NCBI RefSeq assembly: GCF_014133895.1
Contig: NC_050733.1
Coordinates: forward strand, 186,001-250,000
From: Torulaspora globosa
Lineage: Eukaryota; Ascomycota; Saccharomycetes; Saccharomycetales; Saccharomycetaceae
DNA: 64,000 nt
Reading direction: 5' to 3'
The translations under genes were made by a program, and so were the position numbers. Every line of letters begins with the position of its first letter. Within the stretch, counting starts at the first letter, position 1. Shown here piece by piece: positions 55,648 through 64,000 of the stretch. The notes beneath the pieces were generated by a model, which did not search any database, had not been told where the DNA came from, and worked only from the letters and a program-made list of their open reading frames with translations.

Positions 55648-55720
55648 CAAGCGCATAGAGGAATCGACCGGTGACCTCTTCCTTGCAAGGGAAGCGCGCT
55701 ACCAACTGCGCCATGTGCCT
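55648..55720 (-). pseudogene. tRNA-Ala (TGC) pseudogene
   Basis: The first 48 nt match a yeast tRNA-Ala(UGC): D-arm GCGCAGTTGGTAGCGC, anticodon arm CTTCCCTTGCAAGGAAG. The 3' part is decayed: the T-loop lacks one base (GGTCGATTCC instead of GGTTCGATTCC), the T-stem does not pair, and the acceptor AGGCACA/TGCGCTT no longer has the G3-U70 pair read by alanyl-tRNA synthetase. No T-run terminator follows. It is best read as a decaying gene. Confidence 0.7.
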
Positions 55721-56444
55721 AACTGACGAATCCTCTCCTGTTGCAATACAGGTCGGTATTACCAGATTGGCTTAGTAGATTAGAATGTAAGTTGAGTAAC
55801 TTCTTAACCAAAGTTATATAACTGCCTACTTGTTTCTAACCCTAAGCTAAATATCGAGTGAAGCACAATTTGAATGTAGGCTAGCTGGCCTCTTATTTGT
55901 ACATTTTAACTCTATCATTTGTTTAGCATATTGGGATTCCACAGATTAGGTTATCCATAATCGTCTCATAGTTGTTAGATCATCATTCGCCAATCTGATG
56001 TCCGTTCCCTCATCAGACCACTGTCATTGGACCTTGATTCTTCGATAATGGATTGTATCATCATCAGACGTCAGTCTATGATTCTCTTGATTGGTTGATT
56101 CGCTCTGTTATCCTATTATTCATGACCTCTCATCGTTTGCTAGGCTCGAGCTACATCAGCTCAACTGCTGCCTGTATCAGATCTAGATACAACATTTCCT
56201 AAGACCAGATCTCTCAGGTTTGACTGGCAGAACAACTAGCGAGAGGAAGAGTGCGGAAAGCTTGACAGAATTGGGAGTCTATAATTCAACTCGCTAGTAG
56301 ACATTTCACAAGACATTTTCAATATGCTGACTCTTGAAGGAAACACGATTCCCATGTCCATTACAACTATTGATACATAAAGCACTTCAACCCTAAACTC
56401 TATAACTTAAACCGCTGCACTTTTTTCAAAAGTAGATATACCCT
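55721..56444. other. Intergenic region with a possible LTR fragment, downstream of HAP1
   Basis: A 720-bp stretch between the tRNA-Ala pseudogene and the HAP1 3' end. The segment 55974-56193 starts TGTTAGATC and ends GATACAACA, which could be imperfect LTR ends, and lies upstream of the tRNA relic, a usual place for Ty1-like insertions. No target duplication was seen. The rest holds nothing recognisable. Confidence 0.35.
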
Positions 56445-59400
56445 TTATTCCCATGCCGGGAACTCAGTCCCCGTTAGCTCAGATAACCCATCGATTGCTG
56501 CGTTATCTATGGGCAAAAAATCAACTGCTTCATTACCGATCGGTAAATCGGTACTGTCGAAGTTGTGGAACCCAACAGCCTCCACAATGCTGGAGGGGTT
56601 TATCATGATTCCGTTGAAATTGGAATTTTGTAGTAAAAAATCTTCGAAAGCTGGAGTATAATTGACTGACGACGAAGTGTCGGACACTGGCGACGTAAAC
56701 GTTACCAGACCGCCAGTGGCACTGTCTTTTGGCACACCGAGACCATTCGCATTCGCGACATACATCGCATTTTCATTTTGCACTTGCAATGGCGTAAATT
56801 GACCAGCAATTCTACCGAGAGATGGCAAAGGCGCTCTGAGCTCTGAAACCATTCCATTAGGCGTCATGGCCGGTGGCGAAATTGGCTGCATAGGCGGCAA
56901 GGCTGCCGGTACCAAGTCGGCTAACTTGAGAGGCTCCACACGAGGTTCGGTGTCCAAGCGACGCCTCTTTTGCTCATTTTCTTCCAACTCGCCAGTGCGG
57001 CGCATGTTACTGCTAGTGTATGTTATTGGCTTGTACGATCTCAGCAGTGGTAGTTGGGCTCCAAAACGAGCATTCCCGTGTGGAAAGGTGGTTTGACCTA
57101 TGTTGCTAGCAGTTCTCGGCCCTACGAAACCAACAGCATCTTGGTACACCGGACATCTTTTCAGCTGCTCTCCATCCGCAGAAAGTATCAAAGAAGGCAC
57201 GTTCTTCAAAAAGTTCGAGAATACTGGTTTCTTACCAAGGTCCAGCCCACTCTTACGTTCATTTTTCAATTTGGCGTTCGGATGCTTGAGGAGCGCCAGA
57301 AAAAAGCCCGTTGATTTCATTATCCTCGTCGCATAGTGGTATTTAACACACATTTGTCTGGTCATTTTATGGAACAACGCCATCCTTTCGAGAAGTGTCT
57401 CAGCTAGCGACTCCCCGGCGTCCAAACTTATATCCTTAGCAACGTCGTCAGTAAGCTCTACAGAAGATTCTTTCCTCGTTGTGCTTACTTCGTGTTCATC
57501 TTCACTACTACTGCTGCCAGCGTTGGAGTTCACAATTGCACCTTCGCCCATACCTGTGAGCGGTCCACATTTAGCACGCAATATCAGGCATACTATGAAC
57601 TGCAAAGCACGGTGGCCTATATCCAAACATTGAGGTGCCAGCAAAACTTCCATGTAGCTAAACATGGAACTCATCGAACCGGTGCTCTTAAGGTTGTTGA
57701 AAAACAGCATGCAGTTCCTATATCCGTCCATGGCATAATTTAAAGTTTCTTGAGCATATTCTTTGGCAATAGCAGTGGTGCCCGGGTCTTCGACTGCCAT
57801 GGGTTCGTAATGCGTGAACAAGATATAGTTCAAAAGGTACAACAGCATTCTTAAAGTCAAATGTTTCGAGAAGAAAAGAGCCCTAGTTGCTGATTCATGC
57901 GCTAGGTCCAGCTTCTTGTCTACGTCAGTCTCTGATGAAGACGAGAATTGCTGAGATAAAATTTCTTCTAAGCTTGGCAGACCATATACTTCGTCAGGAT
58001 TTTGATCAACCATTCCTTCTGCTGTATGAAGAAGACCTCTATTGATCAAGCTCGTGACTACATCACATATGTTCCTCTTCCCATGAGTGAGATCACTTAG
58101 AGAACTAATAAGTGAATCGAGCTCAAACTTTCTGACATTTTTAGCCAAAGAGACATTCAAAATATGATTCAGAACAGCAATGACGCAAAGATCTATTTGA
58201 AAGAACAATGTTGTATTTTTTACAATCACTAGTTCTTTGATGTCACGAACATAATCGATCTTTGAAGCTGAGGGTAGTTTGGTATCACTGAAATCTCTCA
58301 AATTTCTCAGTAATCTGGGTGTCCCGAGGGACAGCGACTGTTGAACGTCGAGAGAGACAATATAATACCATGTCTTTCTCCAAGTATGTTTAAATCTTTC
58401 AGTACTGGTCTGAGCCTCTTTACTCATCTTTGCAGATGAGCTTGCAGGATTACCGTTGCCGACGACTACTTTAGAAGGATTTTCGGTGTTACCATGGGAA
58501 ACGGCATTGAGTTGCGGAAAATTATCGGGGTCACGGTGAAGGCCACAGCTGAAGGCCATTTGCGTGATACTCGACAACAATACTTGATGTGTCTCATTGT
58601 CCTGGCCACCTCCATTGTTGGTAGTACCTGGAACAAGCGGATCTGAGGCTGTGTTGTGCGAAGGATTATCATTCGCCCAGCACATCAAATAAAGCTTGTA
58701 GAATATGGCAAACTGAACAGTGGTCAGATTCACGTTGCTGTTGGATATGCTAGAGATCTGATCAAATTTGATCAGGTGTTCACGTATCAGTTCTAACGCT
58801 TCCACAGGCGTTTCATATTTGATGAGCAATGTTTCTTCCTTCGCCTGGGTTACAGTAGCGGTGTTGACGTGAGGCATCAAAAATGATGAACAGTGGGAAC
58901 CGAGATTAATTTCACAGGCATTGGATGGTAATGATAGCCATGTCAATCTAAGTATTATGACCAAAATGCCCATATTACAGTAATCAGACAATTTAGTCAT
59001 TCGGAGCCTCTGCACCTTATCGCTTTCATCCGCCTGACATCTCAATGTCAATATATGATTCATATGATTTTTGAAGTTTTGCTCATCAATGATAGGTATC
59101 ACTGGATATATCTGTTTGAAGAATTTTTCCATGAACATCACAATTATCCTTTTCGGTGGCAGCAGCTCAGCTATTCTGGCTAATATTTGATCCAAGGATT
59201 GAACTCTATTTCCAGCCTGTAAAGATTGCATTTGAGGCTGGGGCATCTGCGGTTCTTTAAAGTTGGCAGAAGGATCTGTATGTATGACAGGACACCTGGA
59301 AGCCAAGTTCTGAAAAGAGGGAAGTGAAGTTGGTCTGGGGAGAACAGCTTCGTGTTCGACCTTTACGCTGACACTATGGCTGACCGGACACTTTGACATC

Positions 59401-60137
59401 GCAGCGTGATCCACGGGACATTTGGATGGTAAAGTCTGCAAAGGCGACGGCGTATCTTCTAATCTATTTGAAGAAAACCCCATACCCGAGTGATCTATCG
59501 GGCATTTTGATTTCGGTGCTCCTGGCTTACCTAACCCTTTCTGACGCGGATTCTTCCTCTTCTGGCTGTACCACTCGGCTAACTTTTCCCGCATGGAGAA
59601 AATGTGTCCCCACAGCAGCTTTAAATAAGGATCACCTTTCATGATCGCGAGCCAGTGTGTAGCACCCAAGTGAATCGTCCCGTTATTCTTCAAATGCAGC
59701 ATATCAAACTGCCTTGTTAGATCCAGCTCATCATTATTATACTTGTTCGACTGCGACAGCAATTTGGAATCATCGCTAGAGATATCATTATGATTATCCA
59801 GAACCAAAATGTTACTATCCGGAGTGTGACTGCAAACCGAGTGCACTTTAGACAGGCTTTCTTCCAGCGATTTGACCCGCTCCCTCAGCTGCTTCAGCTC
59901 CGCCTCCTTAGAAATCTCCTTCTCAGCTTCTTCTGCCCAACTCTGCTCCATATAATGGCATAGATGCGCCACACCGGTCTTGACACACTGTTCACAGTGC
60001 GGACGGCTCTTATCACACTTAACTTTCCTCTTCCGACAAATCGTACAACTCAGCGGAATCCTATTGCGCTTCCTCTTGAGTTTACCACCGCAGGATGCGC
60101 TATTGCTCGTTGATGCAATCACCGACCCACCCGACAT
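56445..60137 (-). CDS. HAP1: Heme- and oxygen-responsive zinc-cluster transcription factor Hap1
   Basis: Hap1 activates respiration and sterol genes when heme is available and represses them without it. The 1230-residue product (S. cerevisiae about 1500) has a Zn2Cys6 finger with ligands C31, C34, C41, C48, C51 and C60, a coiled-coil dimerisation helix (about 71-100), and a repression module with heme-regulatory Cys-Pro motifs: KCPIDH (211), KCPVDH (239), KCPVSH (249), RCPVIH (281). A further one, RCPVYQ, lies near residue 1000, matching HRM7. A fungal-TF middle-homology-like region fills the centre and an acidic activation-like tail ends the protein (FHNFDSTDLPIGNEAVDF). Fewer HRMs and shorter linkers explain the smaller size. 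Confidence 0.95.
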   Translation of the reverse strand: MSGGSVIASTSNSASCGGKLKRKRNRIPLSCTICRKRKVKCDKSRPHCEQCVKTGVAHLCHYMEQSWAEEAEKEISKEAELKQLRERVKSLEESLSKVHSVCSHTPDSNILVLDNHNDISSDDSKLLSQSNKYNNDELDLTRQFDMLHLKNNGTIHLGATHWLAIMKGDPYLKLLWGHIFSMREKLAEWYSQKRKNPRQKGLGKPGAPKSKCPIDHSGMGFSSNRLEDTPSPLQTLPSKCPVDHAAMSKCPVSHSVSVKVEHEAVLPRPTSLPSFQNLASRCPVIHTDPSANFKEPQMPQPQMQSLQAGNRVQSLDQILARIAELLPPKRIIVMFMEKFFKQIYPVIPIIDEQNFKNHMNHILTLRCQADESDKVQRLRMTKLSDYCNMGILVIILRLTWLSLPSNACEINLGSHCSSFLMPHVNTATVTQAKEETLLIKYETPVEALELIREHLIKFDQISSISNSNVNLTTVQFAIFYKLYLMCWANDNPSHNTASDPLVPGTTNNGGGQDNETHQVLLSSITQMAFSCGLHRDPDNFPQLNAVSHGNTENPSKVVVGNGNPASSSAKMSKEAQTSTERFKHTWRKTWYYIVSLDVQQSLSLGTPRLLRNLRDFSDTKLPSASKIDYVRDIKELVIVKNTTLFFQIDLCVIAVLNHILNVSLAKNVRKFELDSLISSLSDLTHGKRNICDVVTSLINRGLLHTAEGMVDQNPDEVYGLPSLEEILSQQFSSSSETDVDKKLDLAHESATRALFFSKHLTLRMLLYLLNYILFTHYEPMAVEDPGTTAIAKEYAQETLNYAMDGYRNCMLFFNNLKSTGSMSSMFSYMEVLLAPQCLDIGHRALQFIVCLILRAKCGPLTGMGEGAIVNSNAGSSSSEDEHEVSTTRKESSVELTDDVAKDISLDAGESLAETLLERMALFHKMTRQMCVKYHYATRIMKSTGFFLALLKHPNAKLKNERKSGLDLGKKPVFSNFLKNVPSLILSADGEQLKRCPVYQDAVGFVGPRTASNIGQTTFPHGNARFGAQLPLLRSYKPITYTSSNMRRTGELEENEQKRRRLDTEPRVEPLKLADLVPAALPPMQPISPPAMTPNGMVSELRAPLPSLGRIAGQFTPLQVQNENAMYVANANGLGVPKDSATGGLVTFTSPVSDTSSSVNYTPAFEDFLLQNSNFNGIMINPSSIVEAVGFHNFDSTDLPIGNEAVDFLPIDNAAIDGLSELTGTEFPAWE

Positions 60138-60916
60138 CCTCCTATGACCAAACGGTATCTACTGGTCTGGGTTAACTTTTGTCTGTTTCCTCACAATGCC
60201 CTCGACACTGTCACTATATATTACCAATTGGACGCTCTAAAGCCAAACTTAAACGGGATCTCAAGCAAATCCTCGCCGACTTGGTTAAGTAAGCGAACTC
60301 GCCGTTGGATTTAAGGAAAGAAAGGAACAAGGTACAATAACCTTTGGTGGGAATAACGGGTGCTTTCTCGTTTGGCAAACGCACAAACAGTGCGTATCAC
60401 TGTCCTCGCTTCTCGTTCTGTAGACTCGTTTACGAATCGAAGTCTTTATAGACCTGATTCAATCCCAATTGCATAGACAATCCCGTCACCAAGTTCCCAC
60501 CACCCAACGGCTTCCAGGCGACTAACTTCAATTTTTTTGAAAAACTAAACGACCGGAGGACAATAATTGAAAAACTAAGTTAAACGATTGGAAACTCCAG
60601 CTCAAAAAAAAAGACTTGAATGGCCAGTATTAAATGGAGCTTCGGTTTCTTGGTTGTAGACTTCGATAATTTCAATAGCTTGCTGCATCCTTTATAATTC
60701 GATAGGGAAGGCTGTTCTTGACAGTTGCCGTGAGACGGAAGCCTTGTTTAGAAAGCGATGAATTTTTTCGTATCTCGATAGCGTTATCAGTTAGCTGAGT
60801 GCGATAACTAGCGCCAACATCGCGGTATTCGTATTTAAGGCATGCGAGGAACTTAAATCTTGTTGTCTAGAGAAGCTGTTCCACTTCTTGGCGCAGTCAG
60901 TTGTGTCTTGGGGGCA
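60138..60916. other. Divergent promoter HAP1 / OCD-like gene
   Basis: A 780-bp AT-rich two-way promoter. A GAAAAACTAA(A/G) motif occurs twice at 60538-60548 and 60569-60579. A 19-codon in-frame extension before the ATG at 60917 opens only with TTG and is treated as leader. No other feature. Confidence 0.4.
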
Positions 60917-61954
60917 ATGAACTCTAAGATTGTCGAAGATGCAGAAGTCGAGGAATTCTTTAGCCATGCTCAGGCTTCAACGTTCCTGTCGTTTCTGGAA
61001 GAGTTAAGGGTAGCTTTGGAAAGATATTCAGCCAACCCGTCTATCATCCCACCGCGGATTGTGGGGAATATTCCTTCTGGCAGCACTCTTCACATGTACA
61101 TGCCTGTTATCGACGATGTGTATTCTGGTGTCAAGACCCTGGGATACAACGCCAGCTCGCATTTGGGTTTCGTAGGTTCGATCAACATCACTGATGCGGA
61201 GTCTGGCATGTTGTATGGCACTTTGCAAGCCAAACAAATCACCGCTATTCGGACAGCGTTGGCCAGTTGTGTCGGGCTGTCTTCACAGTTGGATAAGTTT
61301 GAGGACACTGATGTGATCAACTGTACCGTTTTTGGGTCGGGATTGCAGGCGTTCTGGCATATTGTATGTTGCGTTAGCTTGTTCAGCGGTAGCGGTAAGC
61401 GTTTCAACGTCACCATTCTGTATCGTACCCGGGAAATGGATGTGAAACAGTTCGAGAATATCTGTGCTGTGAATGAAAGCATTATGCAGCTGACTTTTAA
61501 TCAAGTGAAGCTATCCGATAATGTGCTCAAGAGCAGAGCCGTTGCCGATAGTCATGTCATCTTCGGATGTATTCCTTCCGAGGCCCCTAACCTGCTGTAT
61601 AGGGACTTGGCAGATGTCGAGACTAAAGTCTCACATACTTATATATCGCTGATTGGAAGTTTCAAGCCTCTCATGCATGAATGTGACCAAGCTCTGATCG
61701 AGGAGTTTCAGCGGCAAAAAATTCGTATCCTGGTCGATTCGAAGGAGCATTGCTTACTCGAAGCTGGCGAGTTGATCGACTGCGATGTGAAGGAAGATCA
61801 ACTGCAAGAAATCGGGCACCTTTCGCGGAAACCACTACAAGCGATCAGATGCGGACAGAACAATCGTAAGATTTCCCTTTGCAAGATCGTTGGACTCTCC
61901 ATTATGGATATATGTGTTGGAAAAAAATTGTTGGAGCTATCCAACTCCGATTGA
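60917..61954 (+). CDS. Ornithine cyclodeaminase / mu-crystallin family protein (YGL159W homologue)
   Basis: The 345-residue protein belongs to the OCD/mu-crystallin family of NAD(P)-binding proteins. Visible blocks are the substrate-region VIDDVYSGVKTLGYNASSH, TAIRTALASCVGLSSQL, the Rossmann-like VFGSGLQAFWHIVCCVSL and the C-terminal KIVGLSIMDICVGKKLLE. The glycine loop reads GSGLQA rather than the usual GxGxQA with downstream basic residues, and the family's ornithine-binding residues could not all be placed, so the reaction is unknown. S. cerevisiae YGL159W (about 370 aa) is likewise uncharacterised and neighbours AIM14. The first ATG in the frame (60917) is used. Confidence 0.85.
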   Translation: MNSKIVEDAEVEEFFSHAQASTFLSFLEELRVALERYSANPSIIPPRIVGNIPSGSTLHMYMPVIDDVYSGVKTLGYNASSHLGFVGSINITDAESGMLYGTLQAKQITAIRTALASCVGLSSQLDKFEDTDVINCTVFGSGLQAFWHIVCCVSLFSGSGKRFNVTILYRTREMDVKQFENICAVNESIMQLTFNQVKLSDNVLKSRAVADSHVIFGCIPSEAPNLLYRDLADVETKVSHTYISLIGSFKPLMHECDQALIEEFQRQKIRILVDSKEHCLLEAGELIDCDVKEDQLQEIGHLSRKPLQAIRCGQNNRKISLCKIVGLSIMDICVGKKLLELSNSD

Positions 61955-62324
61955 TGACATCCTAAACTACTTATCATGTGGCTCTGACTTATTGCAGCGG
62001 TAGCTCTGGAGGAACAGAAGCCGATGTCTACATTCCCGGTGCCTGGCCGCGTTTAACAAGCAAAGGAAGGTTAGTTTCCTTCTCGGGAGCGGGTTACTGT
62101 TGGTTCGCTGTCGAAACCTGGGTTGAACCACTATGCCATAATATCATCAAAGAATTGCCACGAAATAGTCCTTTGGTTCATAAGCTTCATTCAATGCTTT
62201 GAAAAGATGGTATGCACACCGAAGCTCACTGCGATAAAAAGGCAAGATGACCCCATAGCTGAAACCTAATAGTACACCTTTTTCCAATAGACAAATGTTT
62301 GTGCCATGTGAGGGAACTTAGAGT
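61955..62324. other. Intergenic region with an ATG-less open frame
   Basis: Between the OCD-like gene and the TEL2 3' end, a plus-strand frame is open from 61966 to the stop at 62200-62202 without an ATG. It reads like a protein C-terminus (EADVYIPGAWPRLTSKG, SFSGAGYCWFAVETWVEP). It may be a relic of a lost gene; no family was recognised. The remainder is featureless. Confidence 0.35.
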
Positions 62325-64000
62325 TCATATCTTGATACCTTGCTGCGAGGCGTCTGCTAAAACCTCCTTCATAAGCTCTGTAATTCTGTCGTAGTCGTGT
62401 ACGGGATCAGCACAACGATATATAATATGAAGCGTCATCAGATAATGGGACTTGAAAAGCTCATCGAAGGTACCGAGATTTATGCCATCGAGCCATGCCT
62501 GAGCTAAAGGATAAAAAAAAAGCCCGGCATATCGCCTGAACCGATTCTTCATAGGCTCTTTCTTATAACTTGTTGTAAGCTTCTTCGATTTCCAAACAAC
62601 CTTCTGCATCGACAAATCTTGGCCATAGGCAAGTTGATGATCATCGATTGACGCATTTTCTGGCTTGTCCCAAGGTAACCGACTGGTAGGAAAATCATAC
62701 TGTGGTTTGGCGATCGATTCGTCATCAAAGCCTCTTAGTTCTCTTGCCGAGAGCCCAAAACTAGATAATATGGATATTTTTTGTTGCAAAGAGAGTTCAG
62801 ATGTGAAGAAAATTCTCATAAGTTCTGTGGCCTTATCAGGTGTTACCACTAGCATGCTCACAAGGGCATTGATGCGGCCTTGTTCGAAATGCGGCTCGTC
62901 TAGATTATTGTTCAGACAAGCGATGCTGGACAATAAACCCGTACTATAGTAGGATACTTCGCTAGGAAAATCCTTCTTTTGTCTTACTAGCTTCACTGTC
63001 AATTTCAAAAGCGACAGAGGGCTTATTCCTCTCTTATTCTCCAATCTTGCAAACTCCATGACCAGGTCCTTCAAGAAGACGATTTCTCTTCCTTTTTCAT
63101 CATAATCGCTATCATCGTCATCGCTGTCAACCGAAAAGGAGTTGTCAACAGGCGGCTGAGTTGAAGGTCGCGACATGTTTGGTGGGTCTGTTGCAGAGGT
63201 GCTCAGGCTACTAAAATCAATAGTTAAATTGTCGTCAGATAGCTTCAAATCTGGAATGTCAATCACAAAATCGCTGTCGTATTTTACATCACCATTAGAG
63301 ACAACTTTAGCGACGAACATAGTGCGTTCCCTGACTACATGATCCTTGTGCATCAATCTAGCAGTCACACCGTCGAGAAACTTGGTATCGGTTCCAATTC
63401 GGCTCTTTAAATCAGAGTTACACGAGTACTTCAAAACCATGACAAGTATTTCGCAGACTTTCTCATCGCTGGCTATGTCAATTTTGGCAAACATCTGCAG
63501 CAGCAACCTGAGCAATCTTGCTGATGAATTTGAAGATAAAAGTCGTACGGTACACTCCTGTAAAACTGGCGAATTCAAACGCAGAATGTAATACCCATCA
63601 ACAGAATCGCCAATGGCCAATTCCCTAAGAATAGAGTAAACCGACTGACAATTGTGTCTGGTAGCGTGCACGTCTAAATATGGATAGATGAGATTCTTCA
63701 GGAGCTTCTGCCGATTCAAGGGCGTGGAGTTGTGAACAATTATCTTAAGCGACTTAAAGAACTCTGTTGTTGTTAGGAGGAATTCTTCAGCCATGATAAC
63801 CCTAGTGAGAACTGGATGCAACGTTAACATCGTGATTAAAAGCTCACCAAGCTGGTTCCCGCGTTGCATCAACTCCTGCTGGGATGTACTGGTTAGTGCG
63901 TATCGCCAGTGCTCCCGTAAAAGTCTCAGATAGTCAGTAATATCCATTTCGGTCGAGATACAATTAAATAGTTTACTCCCGAATAGCAGCGCTTTCATGT
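62325..64000 (-). CDS. TEL2: Telomere-length regulator and PIKK chaperone Tel2 (5' end outside window)
   Basis: Tel2 works with Tti1 and Tti2 to mature PI3-kinase-like kinases (Tel1, Mec1, Tor, Tra1) with Hsp90. About 557 residues are visible of an expected roughly 690. The frame is open to the right edge, so the apparent Met at 63996-63998 is probably internal and the gene is cut by the window. The protein is all-helical HEAT-like, with an acidic Ser/Asp linker (about 295-305; SVDSDDDDSDYDEKG) where casein kinase 2 is expected to phosphorylate for Hsp90 recruitment. The conserved C-terminal end is FFYPLAQAWLDGINLGTFDE and HIIYRCADPVHDYDRI. Nothing abnormal was seen in the visible part. Confidence 0.92.
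   Translation of the reverse strand, partial: MKALLFGSKLFNCISTEMDITDYLRLLREHWRYALTSTSQQELMQRGNQLGELLITMLTLHPVLTRVIMAEEFLLTTTEFFKSLKIIVHNSTPLNRQKLLKNLIYPYLDVHATRHNCQSVYSILRELAIGDSVDGYYILRLNSPVLQECTVRLLSSNSSARLLRLLLQMFAKIDIASDEKVCEILVMVLKYSCNSDLKSRIGTDTKFLDGVTARLMHKDHVVRERTMFVAKVVSNGDVKYDSDFVIDIPDLKLSDDNLTIDFSSLSTSATDPPNMSRPSTQPPVDNSFSVDSDDDDSDYDEKGREIVFLKDLVMEFARLENKRGISPLSLLKLTVKLVRQKKDFPSEVSYYSTGLLSSIACLNNNLDEPHFEQGRINALVSMLVVTPDKATELMRIFFTSELSLQQKISILSSFGLSARELRGFDDESIAKPQYDFPTSRLPWDKPENASIDDHQLAYGQDLSMQKVVWKSKKLTTSYKKEPMKNRFRRYAGLFFYPLAQAWLDGINLGTFDELFKSHYLMTLHIIYRCADPVHDYDRITELMKEVLADASQQGIKI

Noticed and set aside
1..64000. CRISPR arrays, bacterial operons, prophage or integrative elements
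   Set aside because: The sequence is clearly yeast nuclear DNA; no spaced repeats or phage genes were seen.

Overview
The window is nuclear DNA from a budding yeast of the family Saccharomycetaceae. Almost every long reading frame is recognisable as the orthologue of a Saccharomyces cerevisiae gene. The genes are intron-poor and closely packed, and tRNA genes with Ty3-like LTRs sit between them. The gene order points to a species that did not undergo the yeast whole-genome duplication. Blocks that lie on several different S. cerevisiae chromosomes are interleaved here (ERG5-BUD22-SEC59-CLU1; VPS24/PTM1/NFU1/RGT1/UGP1/TUL1; OTU2-YLF2-RPS20; PCD-APM2-OPI1; CMK-IOC3; GSY-AIP5; HAP1; AIM14-YGL159W). 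Genes that exist as duplicate pairs in S. cerevisiae (CMK1/2, IOC3/ESC8, GSY1/2) appear once. URC4, from the uracil-catabolism pathway that S. cerevisiae lost, is present. Genus cannot be fixed from sequence alone; Torulaspora/Zygosaccharomyces-like or Lachancea-like are reasonable guesses.

Layout: 1-12.1 kb has ERG5 (5' end outside the window), BUD22, a 3.5 kb gene-poor stretch with a tRNA-Gly and a rearranged LTR, SEC59 and CLU1. 12.2-24.1 kb has a decayed coding relic, tRNA-Glu, VPS24, OPI1, a CaM kinase, an IOC3/ESC8 homologue, TUL1 and UGP1. 24.4-38.6 kb has RGT1, OTU2, YLF2, RPS20, URC4, PTM1, NFU1, a pterin dehydratase and APM2. 38.7-48.7 kb has a predicted mitochondrial membrane protein, glycogen synthase, an unusual Ada/AraC-type regulator and the AIP5 locus, which is split between two reading frames. 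49-64 kb has tRNA-Gly with a Ty3-like solo LTR, a dehydrogenase-like relic, AIM14, an AlaX-type editing protein, an unidentified two-frame gene, a tRNA-Ala pseudogene, HAP1, a YGL159W-type ornithine-cyclodeaminase homologue and the 3' part of TEL2.

Functionally this is an ordinary chromosome arm: sterol and heme/oxygen control (ERG5, HAP1), inositol and glucose repression (OPI1, RGT1), glycogen and UDP-glucose metabolism (UGP1, GSY), trafficking (VPS24, APM2, PTM1, TUL1, SEC59) and translation (RPS20, CLU1, AlaX). The most unusual items are a protein joining a bacterial Ada/AraC-type DNA-binding region to an acidic eukaryotic-style tail, in a GC-rich island next to stacked perfect palindromes; and the AIP5 locus, where two long frames join exactly at a CTT-TGA-G site of the type that can support +1 ribosomal frameshifting. 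All gene names rest on recalled family similarity; no search was run.
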